A stretch of DNA of 64,000 nt from JAXGMV01 sp040768445 (GCA_040768445.1 JAXGMV010000001.1:1364001-1428000); one strand, 5' to 3'; shown: positions 1 through 8,470, counted from the first letter of the stretch. The notes: generated by a model not told the origin, from the sequence alone. Program-made: numbers and translations.

Positions 1-1
1 A

Positions 2-697
2 TACCGCAGCTTTCCCTATGCCGCGAAGGTTTATGCAGCTGCAGCAGCGGAATCAGCAGTACGCAGCAGTAGGCTGGTTTGGATGGATTCGGACACAATG
101 GTGCTGTCCCCACCTGACGAGATTGCCAGCCCCAAGGCCAGCAAGACCTACCTGTGCCGCGTACATCTGAAAAATATCAGCTCACCTGCCGATGGTCCAC
201 CTCTCCCGTTCTGGCAGGCGATTTATGACTGCTGCAAGGTGCCGGCAGATCAACTGATGCCACTCCAAACGATAATGGATAGGGTTGAGATACACCCGCA
301 ATTCAATGCCGGTTTACTCAGCCTTAATGCTGAAAGAGGACTTCTAAGCTGCTGGTTGGAAAACTTCCTTTCGCTTGAACAATCCAGCTTGTTTGAGCCA
401 TTTTTTGCCCAAAATAATCTGTACCGCATCTTCTTTCACCAGGCTGTACTGGCAGGAACCATCTTAAGTATGTGCTCCGTGGATGAGAACGACCTGCTCC
501 CTGATCAATATAATTTTCCAATTTTCTTGCACCAAAAATATCCAGTAAAACCAGCGTCAGTGATGACCTGCCGTTATGACAGCCTTGATTTCTTTGAAAG
601 GGTCGGTTGGCAGGAGAGCTGTGGTTTAGCCGCAGAGCAGGTAAACACCGTGCAGGAAATACTTGCCAGCATGGATGAGGACTATTCAGGTGAATGA
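2..697 (+). CDS. Glycosyltransferase-like protein (GT-A/GT8-like fold), 5' end missing
   Basis: The reading frame is open from base 2 with no stop, so the gene starts left of the window; the ATG at base 83 is internal. Just there the protein reads VWMDSDTMVL, which resembles the DxD metal/nucleotide-sugar site of GT-A glycosyltransferases. Further on come FNAGLLSLN (about residues 102-110 of the visible part), a typical acceptor-side segment, and FFHQAVLAG, like the D/HQ-x-L segment of GT8-type enzymes, followed by a DLLPDQYNF stretch. The visible 231 residues have no signal peptide or membrane segment. From family knowledge it would transfer a sugar from a nucleotide sugar; acceptor and sugar are unknown. 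The assignment rests on these short motifs only. Confidence 0.55.
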   Translation, partial: YRSFPYAAKVYAAAAAESAVRSSRLVWMDSDTMVLSPPDEIASPKASKTYLCRVHLKNISSPADGPPLPFWQAIYDCCKVPADQLMPLQTIMDRVEIHPQFNAGLLSLNAERGLLSCWLENFLSLEQSSLFEPFFAQNNLYRIFFHQAVLAGTILSMCSVDENDLLPDQYNFPIFLHQKYPVKPASVMTCRYDSLDFFERVGWQESCGLAAEQVNTVQEILASMDEDYSGE

Positions 698-1172
698 TAA
701 CCCGACAAATATAACGGACGGTAAATCTTTTTGTCCTCAGTGCGGCGCTGCTTTGCCTGCAGATACAACTTGCAGTGACCTGTTTTATGCTGCCCAACTG
801 AAGGAAATTAATAATCCTGATTACTACAGCGTCCATCACCTCAGCGTTCCCTGTTACATGCTGCAGCACGATGCTTATTCCAAGCAGGGTTGGGTAGAAG
901 TCTATCACTTGCTGAAGCAATTTATCGATGGGCTGACGCCGCAGGAAGCACGCAGCAGGATTAACCAGGCAATGTCTGGCACTCGAAAAACCTTCAGCCT
1001 GACAAAAGGTGAGCGTATGCCAGGTCTGACTGATGTCAACTGGAGCTGGACAATTGCCCGGGTCAGGCTGGAGACGGCAGACCAGTACGGTGAGGATGTG
1101 CGGCAATGGGCCAGGAATACCCTGTCTGACGTCAGAAAAATGGTTGAGCAGGTTTATCAGAAACCTGGTTGA
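663..1172 (+). CDS. DUF5946 family protein with zinc-ribbon-like start
   Basis: About 169 residues. The N-terminus has CPQCGA followed by another Cys (TTCSDLF), then the block HHLSVPCYMLQHDAYS, which together identify the uncharacterised DUF5946 family. The Cys and His residues suggest metal binding; no enzymatic role is known to me. The gene overlaps the end of the upstream glycosyltransferase-like gene, so the two are probably co-transcribed. Start choice is uncertain: TTG at 663 has AGGA five bases upstream, ATG 675 has no good ribosome site, and GTG 690 follows GAGG at nine bases. All are in frame and differ only by a few residues. Confidence 0.7.
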   Translation: MPAWMRTIQVNDNPTNITDGKSFCPQCGAALPADTTCSDLFYAAQLKEINNPDYYSVHHLSVPCYMLQHDAYSKQGWVEVYHLLKQFIDGLTPQEARSRINQAMSGTRKTFSLTKGERMPGLTDVNWSWTIARVRLETADQYGEDVRQWARNTLSDVRKMVEQVYQKPG

Positions 1173-1198
1173 ACATTCACTGACTTAAGTGCTATGAT
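1169..1198 (+). promoter_or_regulatory. Candidate promoter upstream of 1342
   Basis: TTGAAC at 1169-1174 and TATGAT at 1193-1198 are separated by 18 bases, and TG precedes the -10 by one base (TGCTATGAT). It lies about 145 bases upstream of the ATG at 1342 and would serve the 1342-2091 pair. Seen by eye only. Confidence 0.4.
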
Positions 1199-1341
1199 GA
1201 TTTAATTACTGCAAGCCACCAACCTGCTGGTAATGTCCCAGTGAAAAACGCCATTATTCAGCAGCCATCATCTATTGCCTTCTGAGAATTAATCATATTT
1301 CTGCATAAGGTACACAGTATCAGATGCCAGCGGAGGGAAGT

Positions 1342-1686
1342 ATGTTCAGGATGATGTTCGGATTGACGCCGCGTTGGGTGAAGAAGGTAGAGAAGGAAGG
1401 CAAGACCGCCACGGCCGTGGTGAAAACCACACCCAGTGATGTCTTGAAAGGTGTGAGCAGTTACAGTGGAGCCGATGGTTGGGTGAACATAGAGGTGGTG
1501 GTTCACCCGCGTGATGACATCCAGTATGATGGAAAAATGCTTGCGCGTTATTCACAGACTGTGTTTGGCATGATAGCCGCCGGCGCTGAAGTTGCAGTAA
1601 AATACGACCCACAGCACAAGAACCGTATTCTGCTGGTGGATGATGTGACGACACTTATCAAGAAGCAGTACGCCATTGACCGATGA
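1342..1686 (+). CDS. Conserved hypothetical protein, beta-rich
   Basis: 114 residues, family not recognised. It starts with a short hydrophobic patch (MFRMMFGL), then alternates short beta-like segments (TATAVVKT, VNIEVVVHP, AEVAVKYDP, RILLVDD) with a YDGKMLARY turn. This is the pattern of a small OB- or SHOCT-associated N-terminal domain that handles extended strands. No catalytic motif is visible. ATG 1342 is preferred over ATG 1324 because GGAGG at 1332-1336 lies five bases upstream of it. The gene is 36 bases before the DUF1801 gene and probably in the same transcript. Confidence 0.6.
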   Translation: MFRMMFGLTPRWVKKVEKEGKTATAVVKTTPSDVLKGVSSYSGADGWVNIEVVVHPRDDIQYDGKMLARYSQTVFGMIAAGAEVAVKYDPQHKNRILLVDDVTTLIKKQYAIDR

Positions 1687-1722
1687 ACCACTCACTTAAA
1701 ACAGGCAGCAGGAGAAACGCAT

Positions 1723-2091
1723 TTGACAACACCGGACGAATTTAACCGATTTATCAGTACCTACAACCCCGTCGTTATTGAAACTGCAAATGCATTGCGT
1801 GCGGTTATCATTGCGACACTGCCTGACCTGACCGAGATGGTAGACATACCATCAAAGATCGTGGCGTACGGATTCTCATCTACCTATGCCGGCCTGGTAT
1901 GTGCCATTGCACCTTACTGGCAGCATGTCAACCTGATGTTTGCCCGCGGCGTTATCCTTCCCGATCCTGAAACCCTGCTGCAGGGCAGCGGCAAACGAGC
2001 CAGGCATGTCCGGCTGAACAGCCCTGCAGATGTGCATCGCCAGGGCATCATTGATCTGCTGCTGGCTGCTGTGGAAATCCACAGCAAGTAA
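1723..2091 (+). CDS. DUF1801 (YdhG-like) protein
   Basis: 122 residues. The pattern NALRAVI..LPDLTEMV near residues 23-41, the YAGLVCAIAPYWQHVNLMFARG core and the RHVRLNSPADV segment fit the DUF1801/YdhG fold. Some members of that fold were described as iron chaperones, but most are uncharacterised. The start is TTG, with GGAG eight bases upstream; no ATG in frame gives a full-length domain. It is the last gene before the helicase leader region and probably shares a transcript with the gene at 1342. Confidence 0.65.
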   Translation: MTTPDEFNRFISTYNPVVIETANALRAVIIATLPDLTEMVDIPSKIVAYGFSSTYAGLVCAIAPYWQHVNLMFARGVILPDPETLLQGSGKRARHVRLNSPADVHRQGIIDLLLAAVEIHSK

Positions 2092-2132
2092 TAAATGTGA
2101 TTTGACAAGTTTCGGATTATTGATCGATTCTG

Positions 2133-2141
2133 TGTTATACT
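2133..2141 (+). promoter_or_regulatory. Extended -10 promoter of the helicase gene
   Basis: TGTTATACT is an extended -10 (TG, one base, TATACT at 2136-2141). There is no convincing -35 at 17 bases. It places the helicase transcription start near base 2148 and gives a leader of about 180 bases. Confidence 0.45.
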
Positions 2142-2202
2142 CTTGCGCTGGCCAGTAATGGCCATAGTTACAGGGAATTGTTTTGATGGATCCGGATGAT
2201 TG

Positions 2203-2228
2203 CCCGACGATAACTGGTCGGGTTTTTT
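2203..2228 (+). terminator. Terminator-like hairpin inside the helicase leader
   Basis: CCCGAC at 2203-2208 pairs perfectly with GTCGGG at 2217-2222 over an eight-base loop and is followed directly by six T (2223-2228). It lies about 110 bases after the DUF1801 stop but downstream of the candidate helicase promoter. It can therefore act either as the end of the upstream transcript or as an attenuator in the helicase leader. Confidence 0.6.
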
Positions 2229-2236
2229 ATTTGGCT

Positions 2237-2261
2237 CCAGTAACCCCGCAAGGGGTGCTGG
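2237..2261 (+). promoter_or_regulatory. Second stable hairpin in helicase leader
   Basis: CCAG (2237-2240) pairs with CTGG (2258-2261), and ACCCC pairs with GGGGT around a GCAA tetraloop (2243-2256). It follows the terminator-like stem by eight bases and lies 68 bases before the start codon. It has no T run, so it is a structural leader element, not a terminator. Confidence 0.5.
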
Positions 2262-2328
2262 ATGGAAATACGGTGAGTTTGGCAGAAATCGGTGTCATCG
2301 AAACGTCCCAATTATTATAGGAGTCTGG

Positions 2329-3975
2329 ATGACAAACGAATTTATGCAATTCAACCTGCGCCCCGAACTGGTGCAGGCCGTAACTGAACTGGGCTATACC
2401 ACACCCACACCGATTCAAATTGAGATGATACCGGTCATGATCACAGGTTGTGACGTGATCGGACAGGCACAAACCGGCACTGGCAAGACTGCTGCGTTTG
2501 CGCTGCCTATCCTGCACAGACTGGTAAGCGGTCAGGGGAGTGTTCAAAGTCTGATTTTGACCCCAACCCGTGAACTGGCCACGCAGGTCTCTGAAGCAAT
2601 TGCCGAATATGGCAAATTTATGGGCGTACGTACGCTGGCTGTTTATGGCGGCCAGGCTTATGGTCCACAGATCAATAAACTTAACCGTGGCGTTGATATC
2701 GTCGTCGGTACGCCAGGCCGCTTGATTGACCTGATCAATAAAAAGGTGCTTGATATCAGCCATGTACACACGGTTGTGCTGGATGAAGCTGATGAGATGT
2801 TGAGTATGGGCTTTGTTGAGGATATTGAAACAATCCTTTCAAGCACACCAGCAGAGCGTCAGACTGCGCTTTTCTCAGCTACAATGCCGACAGAAATCCG
2901 CCGGTTGGCAGGCAAGTACATGCATCAACCGCATGAGATTACAATCAAGCGTGAGCAGGTGACTGTCGATAACACTGAGCAGCGTTATTATATGGTGTAC
3001 CACAAAGACAAGCTGGCCGCATTGACCCGCCTGTTTGAGATGGATGACTTTACCAGCGTGCTGATTTTTGTACGCACCAGGGCAACATCGAGTGAAATTG
3101 CCAACCAGTTGACTGCACGCGGTTACCCGGCTGAAGCTTTGAACGGCGACCTCAACCAGGAAGCCCGTGAGCGCACATTGGAACGTTTCCGCCAGAACCG
3201 CGTCAAGGTTCTGGTGGCAACTGATGTTGCTGCCCGTGGGCTTGATATTGACAACATTTCACATGTAATCAATTTTGACCTGCCCGAAAACGCTGAACCT
3301 TACGTTCACCGCATTGGTCGTACCGGACGTGCCGGCAAGAGCGGTATAGCACTGTCGCTTGTATCTCCTTCAGATCGACAGCACTTGCAGCAGATTGAAC
3401 GGTTCACCCGCAAGAAATTGATCAAATCTGAACTGCCAAGTGAAGAAGACCTGATCAAGTATCGCGAAGCTAATCTACTCAAGCAGGTATCGACCTGGCT
3501 GGGACGTGGCCGGTGTAGACGTGAGCGTGCCATGGTAGATCAATTGGTTGAAGAAGGTTTCGAGCCCCTCGATATTGCTGCTGCCGCCTTAAAAATTGCA
3601 CGTGCAGAAGAAAAACAACGACCGATTGAACCTGTAGCCCAGGTGATGGATCGTGAAAAGGTTCAGAGAACCGGCAGGAAATTCCAGGATCGTCCCATGA
3701 TGAATCAGAACTTCTCCAGAAACTCAACCTCTCATGAAGCTGGAATGGTGCGCCTGACAATGGACGTAGGTAAAAATCACGGTTTGCGGCCATCCGACAT
3801 AGTCGGCGCCATCGCTGCCCAGGCAAGCATACCGGGCTCGGTGATTGGCAAGATTCGCATTCAGGATAACAATACCCAGGTGGATGTACCAGAGGAATAC
3901 CTGACGCGCTTGCTTGAAAAAAGCAGACCAGTGGTGATCCGTAAACAGCGCATCAGCCTGCAGGTTGCTTCATAA
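2329..3975 (+). CDS. deaD: DEAD-box ATP-dependent RNA helicase with DbpA-type RNA-binding tail
   Basis: 548 residues. The order of motifs is that of a DEAD-box helicase: a PTPIQ Q-motif (26-30), AQTGTGKT Walker A (47-54), PTRELA, DEAD in VLDEADEML, SAT, then the second RecA domain with HRIGRTGR. The C-terminal 80 residues (about 470-548) match the DbpA/CsdA-type RNA-binding domain (GLRPSDIVGAIA, IPGSVIGKIRI). It unwinds short RNA duplexes with ATP in the cytoplasm, usually for ribosome assembly, mRNA turnover or cold adaptation. ATG 2329 is chosen because GGAG lies five bases upstream and MTNEF begins the family fold; an in-frame extension to 2200 runs through leader hairpins. The hairpin-rich leader suggests post-transcriptional control. 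Confidence 0.95.
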   Translation: MTNEFMQFNLRPELVQAVTELGYTTPTPIQIEMIPVMITGCDVIGQAQTGTGKTAAFALPILHRLVSGQGSVQSLILTPTRELATQVSEAIAEYGKFMGVRTLAVYGGQAYGPQINKLNRGVDIVVGTPGRLIDLINKKVLDISHVHTVVLDEADEMLSMGFVEDIETILSSTPAERQTALFSATMPTEIRRLAGKYMHQPHEITIKREQVTVDNTEQRYYMVYHKDKLAALTRLFEMDDFTSVLIFVRTRATSSEIANQLTARGYPAEALNGDLNQEARERTLERFRQNRVKVLVATDVAARGLDIDNISHVINFDLPENAEPYVHRIGRTGRAGKSGIALSLVSPSDRQHLQQIERFTRKKLIKSELPSEEDLIKYREANLLKQVSTWLGRGRCRRERAMVDQLVEEGFEPLDIAAAALKIARAEEKQRPIEPVAQVMDREKVQRTGRKFQDRPMMNQNFSRNSTSHEAGMVRLTMDVGKNHGLRPSDIVGAIAAQASIPGSVIGKIRIQDNNTQVDVPEEYLTRLLEKSRPVVIRKQRISLQVAS

Positions 3976-4044
3976 GACTTTAATCTACTGTGCATTCCGG
4001 CAAAATTGATTACAATTGCACCATTCAATTAGTTGAGCGTATTG

Positions 4045-6144
4045 ATGGATCACTTACCGGTTTTTTGCGGCAAAGACTGCGGCGCAACAGCCTGCCCACT
4101 GCTGGCTGAGCGGGATAATGGACGGGTTGTAAGAGTTATCAATAACCCTGCTGGCGGCCCTTACTTAAAGGGATGCCTGCGGGGTTTTAATTTGCCTGCT
4201 GTGCAGTATGCTGAGGACCGGCTGTTAACTCCTCTGATCCGAACAGGACCGCGTGGTTCTGGACAATATCGCGAAGCAGGCTGGGATGAAGCGCTGGATT
4301 ACACTGCTTCACGCCTGGCAAACATCCGTGAGCAGCATGGTGCAACATCCGTACTTTGCATGAATTCAGCCGGCAACATCGGCGCGCTGCACGGCACATC
4401 AGCCCTTTTACTGCGCTTTCTTTCCTTCTTTGGTGGTTTTACCCGTTTAACTAGCAATTACAGCAACGGCGCTGCCGTCTTTGCCCTGCCCTATGTGCTG
4501 GGTGCCGATGCTGGCCGTGCCGGCTGGGATGCAGACACGCTGAAAGACGCCAGGTTGATTATTCTGTGGGGTGCCAACTTGCTGGATAATCGCATGGGCG
4601 GAGGATTACCTCAATATCTGCTTGAAGCGAAAGCCAACGGAACGCAGGTGATTGTGATTGACCCACGCTGCACTTCGACTGCAAAACTGGCATCAGATTG
4701 GTGGATACCCATCAAGCCAGGCACCGATGCCGCCCTGATGCTGGCAGTGCTGTACGTGCTGATCACAGAAAATTTGGTTGACCGCATTTTCGTCGACAGT
4801 CACAGTGTTGGTTTTGATGCTTTAGAGGCTTACGTAATGGGTGAGGGCAGCAATCAACCGCGTTCGCCGCATTGGGCTGAGCACATATGCGGCGTGAAAG
4901 CAGAAGATATCACCCGGCTGGCACGCATGTATGGCTTAACCAAACCCGCCATGCTCTTCCCGGGCTATGCCATTCAACGGGTTTTTGCCGGCGAAGAGAC
5001 CTTTCGCTTGAGTGTTGCCTTGCAAACCGCAACTGGAAATTTTGGTGTTAGGGGCGGGTCAACAGGTGCATTGAATAATCGACTGCCGTTCCCGCGCCAC
5101 GGCAGCTTGCCAGTACCGGATATCAGCCACCTGCCGTCAGTACCGGTGGCACGTTGGGCTGATGCTGTTCTGCGCGGCTACAGCGGTGGTTATGGTTCTG
5201 AAATACACGCGATCTACAACCTGGGGAGCAACTTCATCAATCAGGGCGGTGATGTGAAGCAGAATATGGCCGCATTCGATAAAGTTGAATTTGCGGTTAC
5301 ACACGAGCTTTTCATGACGCCAACAGCCCGCTGGTGCGACGTGATTTTCCCGGCAGCGACAGCGCTGGAGATTGAAGATATCTGCGAGCCGTGGCTTGGA
5401 AACCACCTGTTGTACAAGCCGCAGGTGCTTCCACCCGCCGGGCAGGCACGCTCTGATTATGACGCGCTCAGCGCGCTTGCAGGCAGGCTGGGCTTTGCCG
5501 ACCAATTTACCGGCGGCCGCACCGCTTCTGAATGGGTGCAGGCGTTTATCGACCAATCAGAGGTTGATAACCAGGAAGCTTTCAAACGTACTGGTATTTA
5601 TTTTGGCGCTGAACAGGAGCGCGTCGGGCTTTCAGATTTCAGCCGCGACCCACATGTTTATCCTCTGCGCACCCCTTCAGGAAAGATTGAAATCGCCAGC
5701 CAACGATATTCGGATGAGACGGGCTTTCCTGCTATTCCAACCTGGCAGGATCCGCCAGGAGATAACCGGTTTCCACTGACACTTATCACACCCAAGTGTG
5801 TGTACCGCACCCATTCCCAGGGCAGCAACATCCCGGCACTTGACCGCTATGCTGACCGCTCGCTGCAGATGCATCCGCAGGACATGGCTGTGAGAGAGAT
5901 TACTGACGGCAGCCTGGTGAAATTGTATAATGATTGGGGCAGCTGCATCGTTCCGGTGCGTGCCAGCGAGGCGATCATGCCGGGCGTGCTTTCGCTGCTG
6001 GAAGGGGTATGGGTTGAACTCAATGCGCAGGGTGTGGACACAGCCGGCTCTGCCAATATGTTGACGTCGAACAGCGCTACTAACCCTGCTCAGGCGAATA
6101 TTCAGCACGGCGTACAGGTGCAGTGCCGTGCGGTTACCGGATGA
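4045..6144 (+). CDS. Molybdopterin-dependent oxidoreductase, cytoplasmic
   Basis: 699 residues, of the DMSO-reductase/formate-dehydrogenase superfamily. The N-terminus has the cysteine cluster CGKDCGATAC plus the later KGCLRG, as expected for a [4Fe-4S] cluster. Molybdopterin-domain segments follow (WDEALDYTA, SAGNIGALHG, LWGANLLDN, VIDPRCTSTAK), and the C-terminal MopB-CT domain begins near LTLITPKC. There is no Tat signal, so it should act in the cytoplasm. The Mo ligand region reads SNYSNGAA, so a Ser or Asn ligand is more likely than Cys or Sec, but I cannot be sure. No electron-transfer or chaperone gene is adjacent, which leaves the substrate open. The start is ATG 4045; the ribosome site is weak and an upstream TTG at 4033 is also possible. 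Confidence 0.85.
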   Translation: MDHLPVFCGKDCGATACPLLAERDNGRVVRVINNPAGGPYLKGCLRGFNLPAVQYAEDRLLTPLIRTGPRGSGQYREAGWDEALDYTASRLANIREQHGATSVLCMNSAGNIGALHGTSALLLRFLSFFGGFTRLTSNYSNGAAVFALPYVLGADAGRAGWDADTLKDARLIILWGANLLDNRMGGGLPQYLLEAKANGTQVIVIDPRCTSTAKLASDWWIPIKPGTDAALMLAVLYVLITENLVDRIFVDSHSVGFDALEAYVMGEGSNQPRSPHWAEHICGVKAEDITRLARMYGLTKPAMLFPGYAIQRVFAGEETFRLSVALQTATGNFGVRGGSTGALNNRLPFPRHGSLPVPDISHLPSVPVARWADAVLRGYSGGYGSEIHAIYNLGSNFINQGGDVKQNMAAFDKVEFAVTHELFMTPTARWCDVIFPAATALEIEDICEPWLGNHLLYKPQVLPPAGQARSDYDALSALAGRLGFADQFTGGRTASEWVQAFIDQSEVDNQEAFKRTGIYFGAEQERVGLSDFSRDPHVYPLRTPSGKIEIASQRYSDETGFPAIPTWQDPPGDNRFPLTLITPKCVYRTHSQGSNIPALDRYADRSLQMHPQDMAVREITDGSLVKLYNDWGSCIVPVRASEAIMPGVLSLLEGVWVELNAQGVDTAGSANMLTSNSATNPAQANIQHGVQVQCRAVTG

Positions 6145-6172
6145 TTTGGCTGGCCTAACATTAACGAAAAAG

Positions 6173-6207
6173 AAAAGGCAGGACATGAAAATAAGCGCCT
6201 GCCTTTT
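6173..6207. terminator. Bidirectional terminator
   Basis: AAAAGGCAGG (6173-6182) pairs perfectly with CCTGCCTTTT (6198-6207) around a 15-base loop. The A/T ends make it work for both converging genes, the oxidoreductase at 4045 and the YegP gene at 6299. Confidence 0.85.
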
Positions 6208-6298
6208 ATTTGTATTAATTTATTACAGTTGATGGTCAAGAATAATCAACTGCCCGATAAACTGGCCTGATTTTTCCGCCAGGTTTTTGAAACGGAAA

Positions 6299-6637
6299 TT
6301 ACTCTACAGTTTCGTCAACTAACTTGGCTTCGGGGGCGTTGGTGGCAACCGATTTGATACCGTTTTCCATGCCTGATTCGGTGGAGTACATTTCGCTTGT
6401 GCCGATAATCTGATGATTGGCGGCTTTCAACACGAAATAGGGTTGTTCTTTTTTCGACATCTTTCGCTCGAAATATTTCTCGTCAACAGCATGTTTTCTG
6501 ACGGATTCAACGCCATTTTTGGCGCTGGCTTTTGCATTATAGAGCTCACTCACCAGAATGATCTCGCCATTGCCGGATTTTAGATTGAAACGAAACTTGC
6601 CGCTATCAGTTTTATAAATTGTAAATTTACCTGCCAT
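6299..6637 (-). CDS. yegP: YegP family protein (two DUF1508 repeats)
   Basis: 112 residues made of two similar halves: GKFTIYKTDSGKFRFNLKSGNGEIIL...SELY and PYFVLKAANHQIIGTSEMYST (each shown in part), with A/E-NG(V/I)(E/K)SV ending each. This tandem arrangement is the DUF1508/YegP family. Function is unknown; members are small soluble proteins. The ribosome site AGGAG lies just upstream of the ATG, and a promoter with a 16-base spacer is visible about 90 bases further up. It is a single-gene unit ending at a shared bidirectional terminator. Confidence 0.9.
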   Translation of the reverse strand: MAGKFTIYKTDSGKFRFNLKSGNGEIILVSELYNAKASAKNGVESVRKHAVDEKYFERKMSKKEQPYFVLKAANHQIIGTSEMYSTESGMENGIKSVATNAPEAKLVDETVE

Positions 6638-6725
6638 GTTTTTCTCCTTATAATTGTTATTTTTATAAAAATCTCATAAATTATGTAGTCATCATGCCAG
6701 AGACTTCAGCATAAGGACTATCTAT

Positions 6726-6753
6726 ACTATACAATAAAAATTCTCAAACGCAA
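6726..6753 (-). promoter_or_regulatory. Promoter of the yegP gene
   Basis: Read on the minus strand, TTGCGT (6748-6753) and TATAGT (6726-6731) are 16 bases apart, in an A/T-rich stretch about 90 bases before the yegP start. Confidence 0.5.
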
Positions 6754-6857
6754 ACCATTTTCGATAATTCTTACCAAATAATATAATTTTTACTTAGTCA
6801 AGCACAAGGTGATGGTTGGTTCTGTGGATTTGATTTCCATTGATGGGCAGTCGCTGA

Positions 6858-7190
6858 CTATCGCTTTTTACGCAGGGTTGGCGCGGGTTTTCTTCCATCG
6901 AAAAGGTGCATGACAGCCAGTACTGGATGATGCAGCAGCATGCGCGGTCCGCTGTAGCGCATGACCTCTTTCACTGCAGTACGCATCTGCGGCTTATAGC
7001 AGTGAACAGGGCAGCTGGCACAGGTTGGCTTTTCTGGTTGAAAGGGACACTTCTCAAGGCGCAGCAGGGCGTAGTCTAACAGGGACTGGCATTCATCACA
7101 AAGGCTGTCTGCTGGTTGGTGATGTGCCCGGCAGTACAGCTGAATCATTTTTTCAATAGTTTTCTTTTCTCTCTCAATCCGGTCAGACAA
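6858..7190 (-). CDS. ygbA: YgbA family protein (nitrous oxide-stimulated promoter family)
   Basis: 110 residues. MIQLYCRAHH near the N-terminus, CDECQSLLDYAL, and the Cys cluster CPFQPEKPTCASCPVHCY followed by MRYSGPRML identify the YgbA_NO family. The five closely spaced cysteines suggest an Fe-S or other metal site. In enterobacteria the gene is induced by nitric oxide through NsrR, where it supports growth after nitrosative stress. I see no NsrR-like site here, so regulation is unknown. It stands alone between the yegP gene and the formate-channel pair. Confidence 0.85.
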   Translation of the reverse strand: MSDRIEREKKTIEKMIQLYCRAHHQPADSLCDECQSLLDYALLRLEKCPFQPEKPTCASCPVHCYKPQMRTAVKEVMRYSGPRMLLHHPVLAVMHLFDGRKPAPTLRKKR

Positions 7191-7328
7191 AGCACCCTCT
7201 TTGATGATGAGTTATGTAATGTGGTGTTATTTTACCTGAAAAGGGTTAATATAATCGCGTTTAAAACAAACCGGGCAAGGTCTATGATGAAACGCTTTGG
7301 TGAATATCCTTGAGTGAGATTTGTCGCG

Positions 7329-7562
7329 CTATGAGTTGTCGGCTACCAGACAGGTGAGTGTTTCGAGGATGCCGGGTATGGGTTGAATGTTCAGGTAGAC
7401 AAGATTTCCGAGAGTGTTGATGTCCTCTGCTTTGACGACTGCCACTGCGTCGTAGGGACCGAAGGTCACATCAGCCTCAACCACACCTTCTACACGCCTT
7501 AGCTGCTTGACAACCGCCCCCACTTCACCGACACGAATTTTTAATAAAATAAACGCTTTCAT
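7329..7562 (-). CDS. Stand-alone AsnC/Lrp ligand-binding (RAM) domain protein
   Basis: 77 residues. Features are MKAFILLKI, GEVGAVVKQLRRVEGVVEAD and GPYDAVAVVKAEDINTLGNLV, ending in TLTCLVAD. This is the complete alpha-beta RAM domain of Lrp/AsnC regulators without any DNA-binding helix-turn-helix. Such single-domain proteins form ring oligomers and probably sense small molecules or modify partner proteins. ATG 7562 is chosen because AGGA precedes it and the domain starts right there. It lies 23 bases downstream of the formate/nitrite channel gene, so the two form an operon and a sensing role for the channel is a reasonable guess. Confidence 0.85.
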   Translation of the reverse strand: MKAFILLKIRVGEVGAVVKQLRRVEGVVEADVTFGPYDAVAVVKAEDINTLGNLVYLNIQPIPGILETLTCLVADNS

Positions 7563-7585
7563 AATATTTTTATCCTGATAACAGA

Positions 7586-8434
7586 TCATAGATTTTTGGC
7601 AGGTCTGAGAAAAACAAACCAGTAGACCCCGCCCACCAGAAAAGCGCCACCAATCATGTTGCCGATGGTTACTGGCAGCAAATTGTTTAAGATAAAGGTA
7701 CCCCAAGTCATACCACTCAGGTCGAGACCTGTTTTGACTGCAAAGGCCGGATCAAACTGCTTGATGAATAAGGCCACGGGCAGGAAGTACATGTTAGCAA
7801 CGCTGTGTTCAAAGCCGGCAGCCACAAAACCAGCTATTGGGAAAATGATGGCTGCAATCTTGTCCATGGTTGAACGGGCGCTGTAGGTGAGCCACACAGC
7901 CAGGCAGACCATTGCATTGCACAGGATGCCAAGTGCAACTGCCTGGACGAAACCGAGGTGAACTTTACTGTTGGCAATCGTCAGCGCCGTGTGGCCGATT
8001 GCGCCGCCACCGAAAGTGTACTGTTTTCCCAGGAAAACCATCACTGCTGTGCCGACTGAACCTACCAGGTTGCCAAGGTAGACAATTGTCCAATTGCGTA
8101 GCAATGCTCCAGTAGATACTTTGCGGCTTGCCCAGGCCATGACAATCAGGATATTGCCTGTGAAAAGTTCAGCACCGCCGACGATAACAAGAATCAAGCC
8201 CAGGCTGAAGACAATCCCCACAAGCAGGCGGCTGATGCCGTAAGGAAATTCTGGTGTACTGCCGGCAGCAACCGTGGTAGCAAAAACCGATCCTATGGCA
8301 ATGAATGCGCCCGCCAGGATGGCAAGTGCAAACATGTTTGCCGCTGGCATTTCAGCTTTTCGCTCACCCAGGTACTCAGCCCGCCGGGCCATTTCTGCCG
8401 GTAATAGAGCGTCAATTGATGATTCAGGAGCCAT
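7586..8434 (-). CDS. Formate/nitrite transporter (FNT) family channel
   Basis: 282 residues with about six membrane segments. Features of FNT pentameric channels are AGAFIAIGSVF in the first helix, ELFTGN in the second, and NAMVCLAVWL followed later by GFEHSVANMYF, which holds the conserved pore histidine. It would move formate, nitrite or a similar small anion across the membrane. FocA (formate) is attractive because this genome region encodes a pyruvate-formate-lyase-family enzyme, but HypD-type enzymes do not make formate. Nitrite or hydrosulfide channels look alike at this level. A GAGGG site lies seven bases before the ATG. Confidence 0.9.
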   Translation of the reverse strand: MAPESSIDALLPAEMARRAEYLGERKAEMPAANMFALAILAGAFIAIGSVFATTVAAGSTPEFPYGISRLLVGIVFSLGLILVIVGGAELFTGNILIVMAWASRKVSTGALLRNWTIVYLGNLVGSVGTAVMVFLGKQYTFGGGAIGHTALTIANSKVHLGFVQAVALGILCNAMVCLAVWLTYSARSTMDKIAAIIFPIAGFVAAGFEHSVANMYFLPVALFIKQFDPAFAVKTGLDLSGMTWGTFILNNLLPVTIGNMIGGAFLVGGVYWFVFLRPAKNL

Positions 8435-8464
8435 AGTATTCCCTCATGTACCTGTTTTAGAACC

Positions 8465-8470
8465 AGTATA
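8465..8470 (-). promoter_or_regulatory. -10 box of the FNT operon
   Basis: TATACT on the minus strand, about 30 bases upstream of the FNT start codon. No clear -35 is seen. Confidence 0.35.

Noticed and set aside
324..1106. Long minus-strand reading frame across the first two genes
   Set aside because: It runs antisense to two genes that carry recognisable motifs, and its translation has no family features.
5677..6186. Minus-strand reading frame at the end of the molybdopterin oxidoreductase
   Set aside because: Antisense to the C-terminal domain of that gene; it also overlaps the bidirectional terminator.
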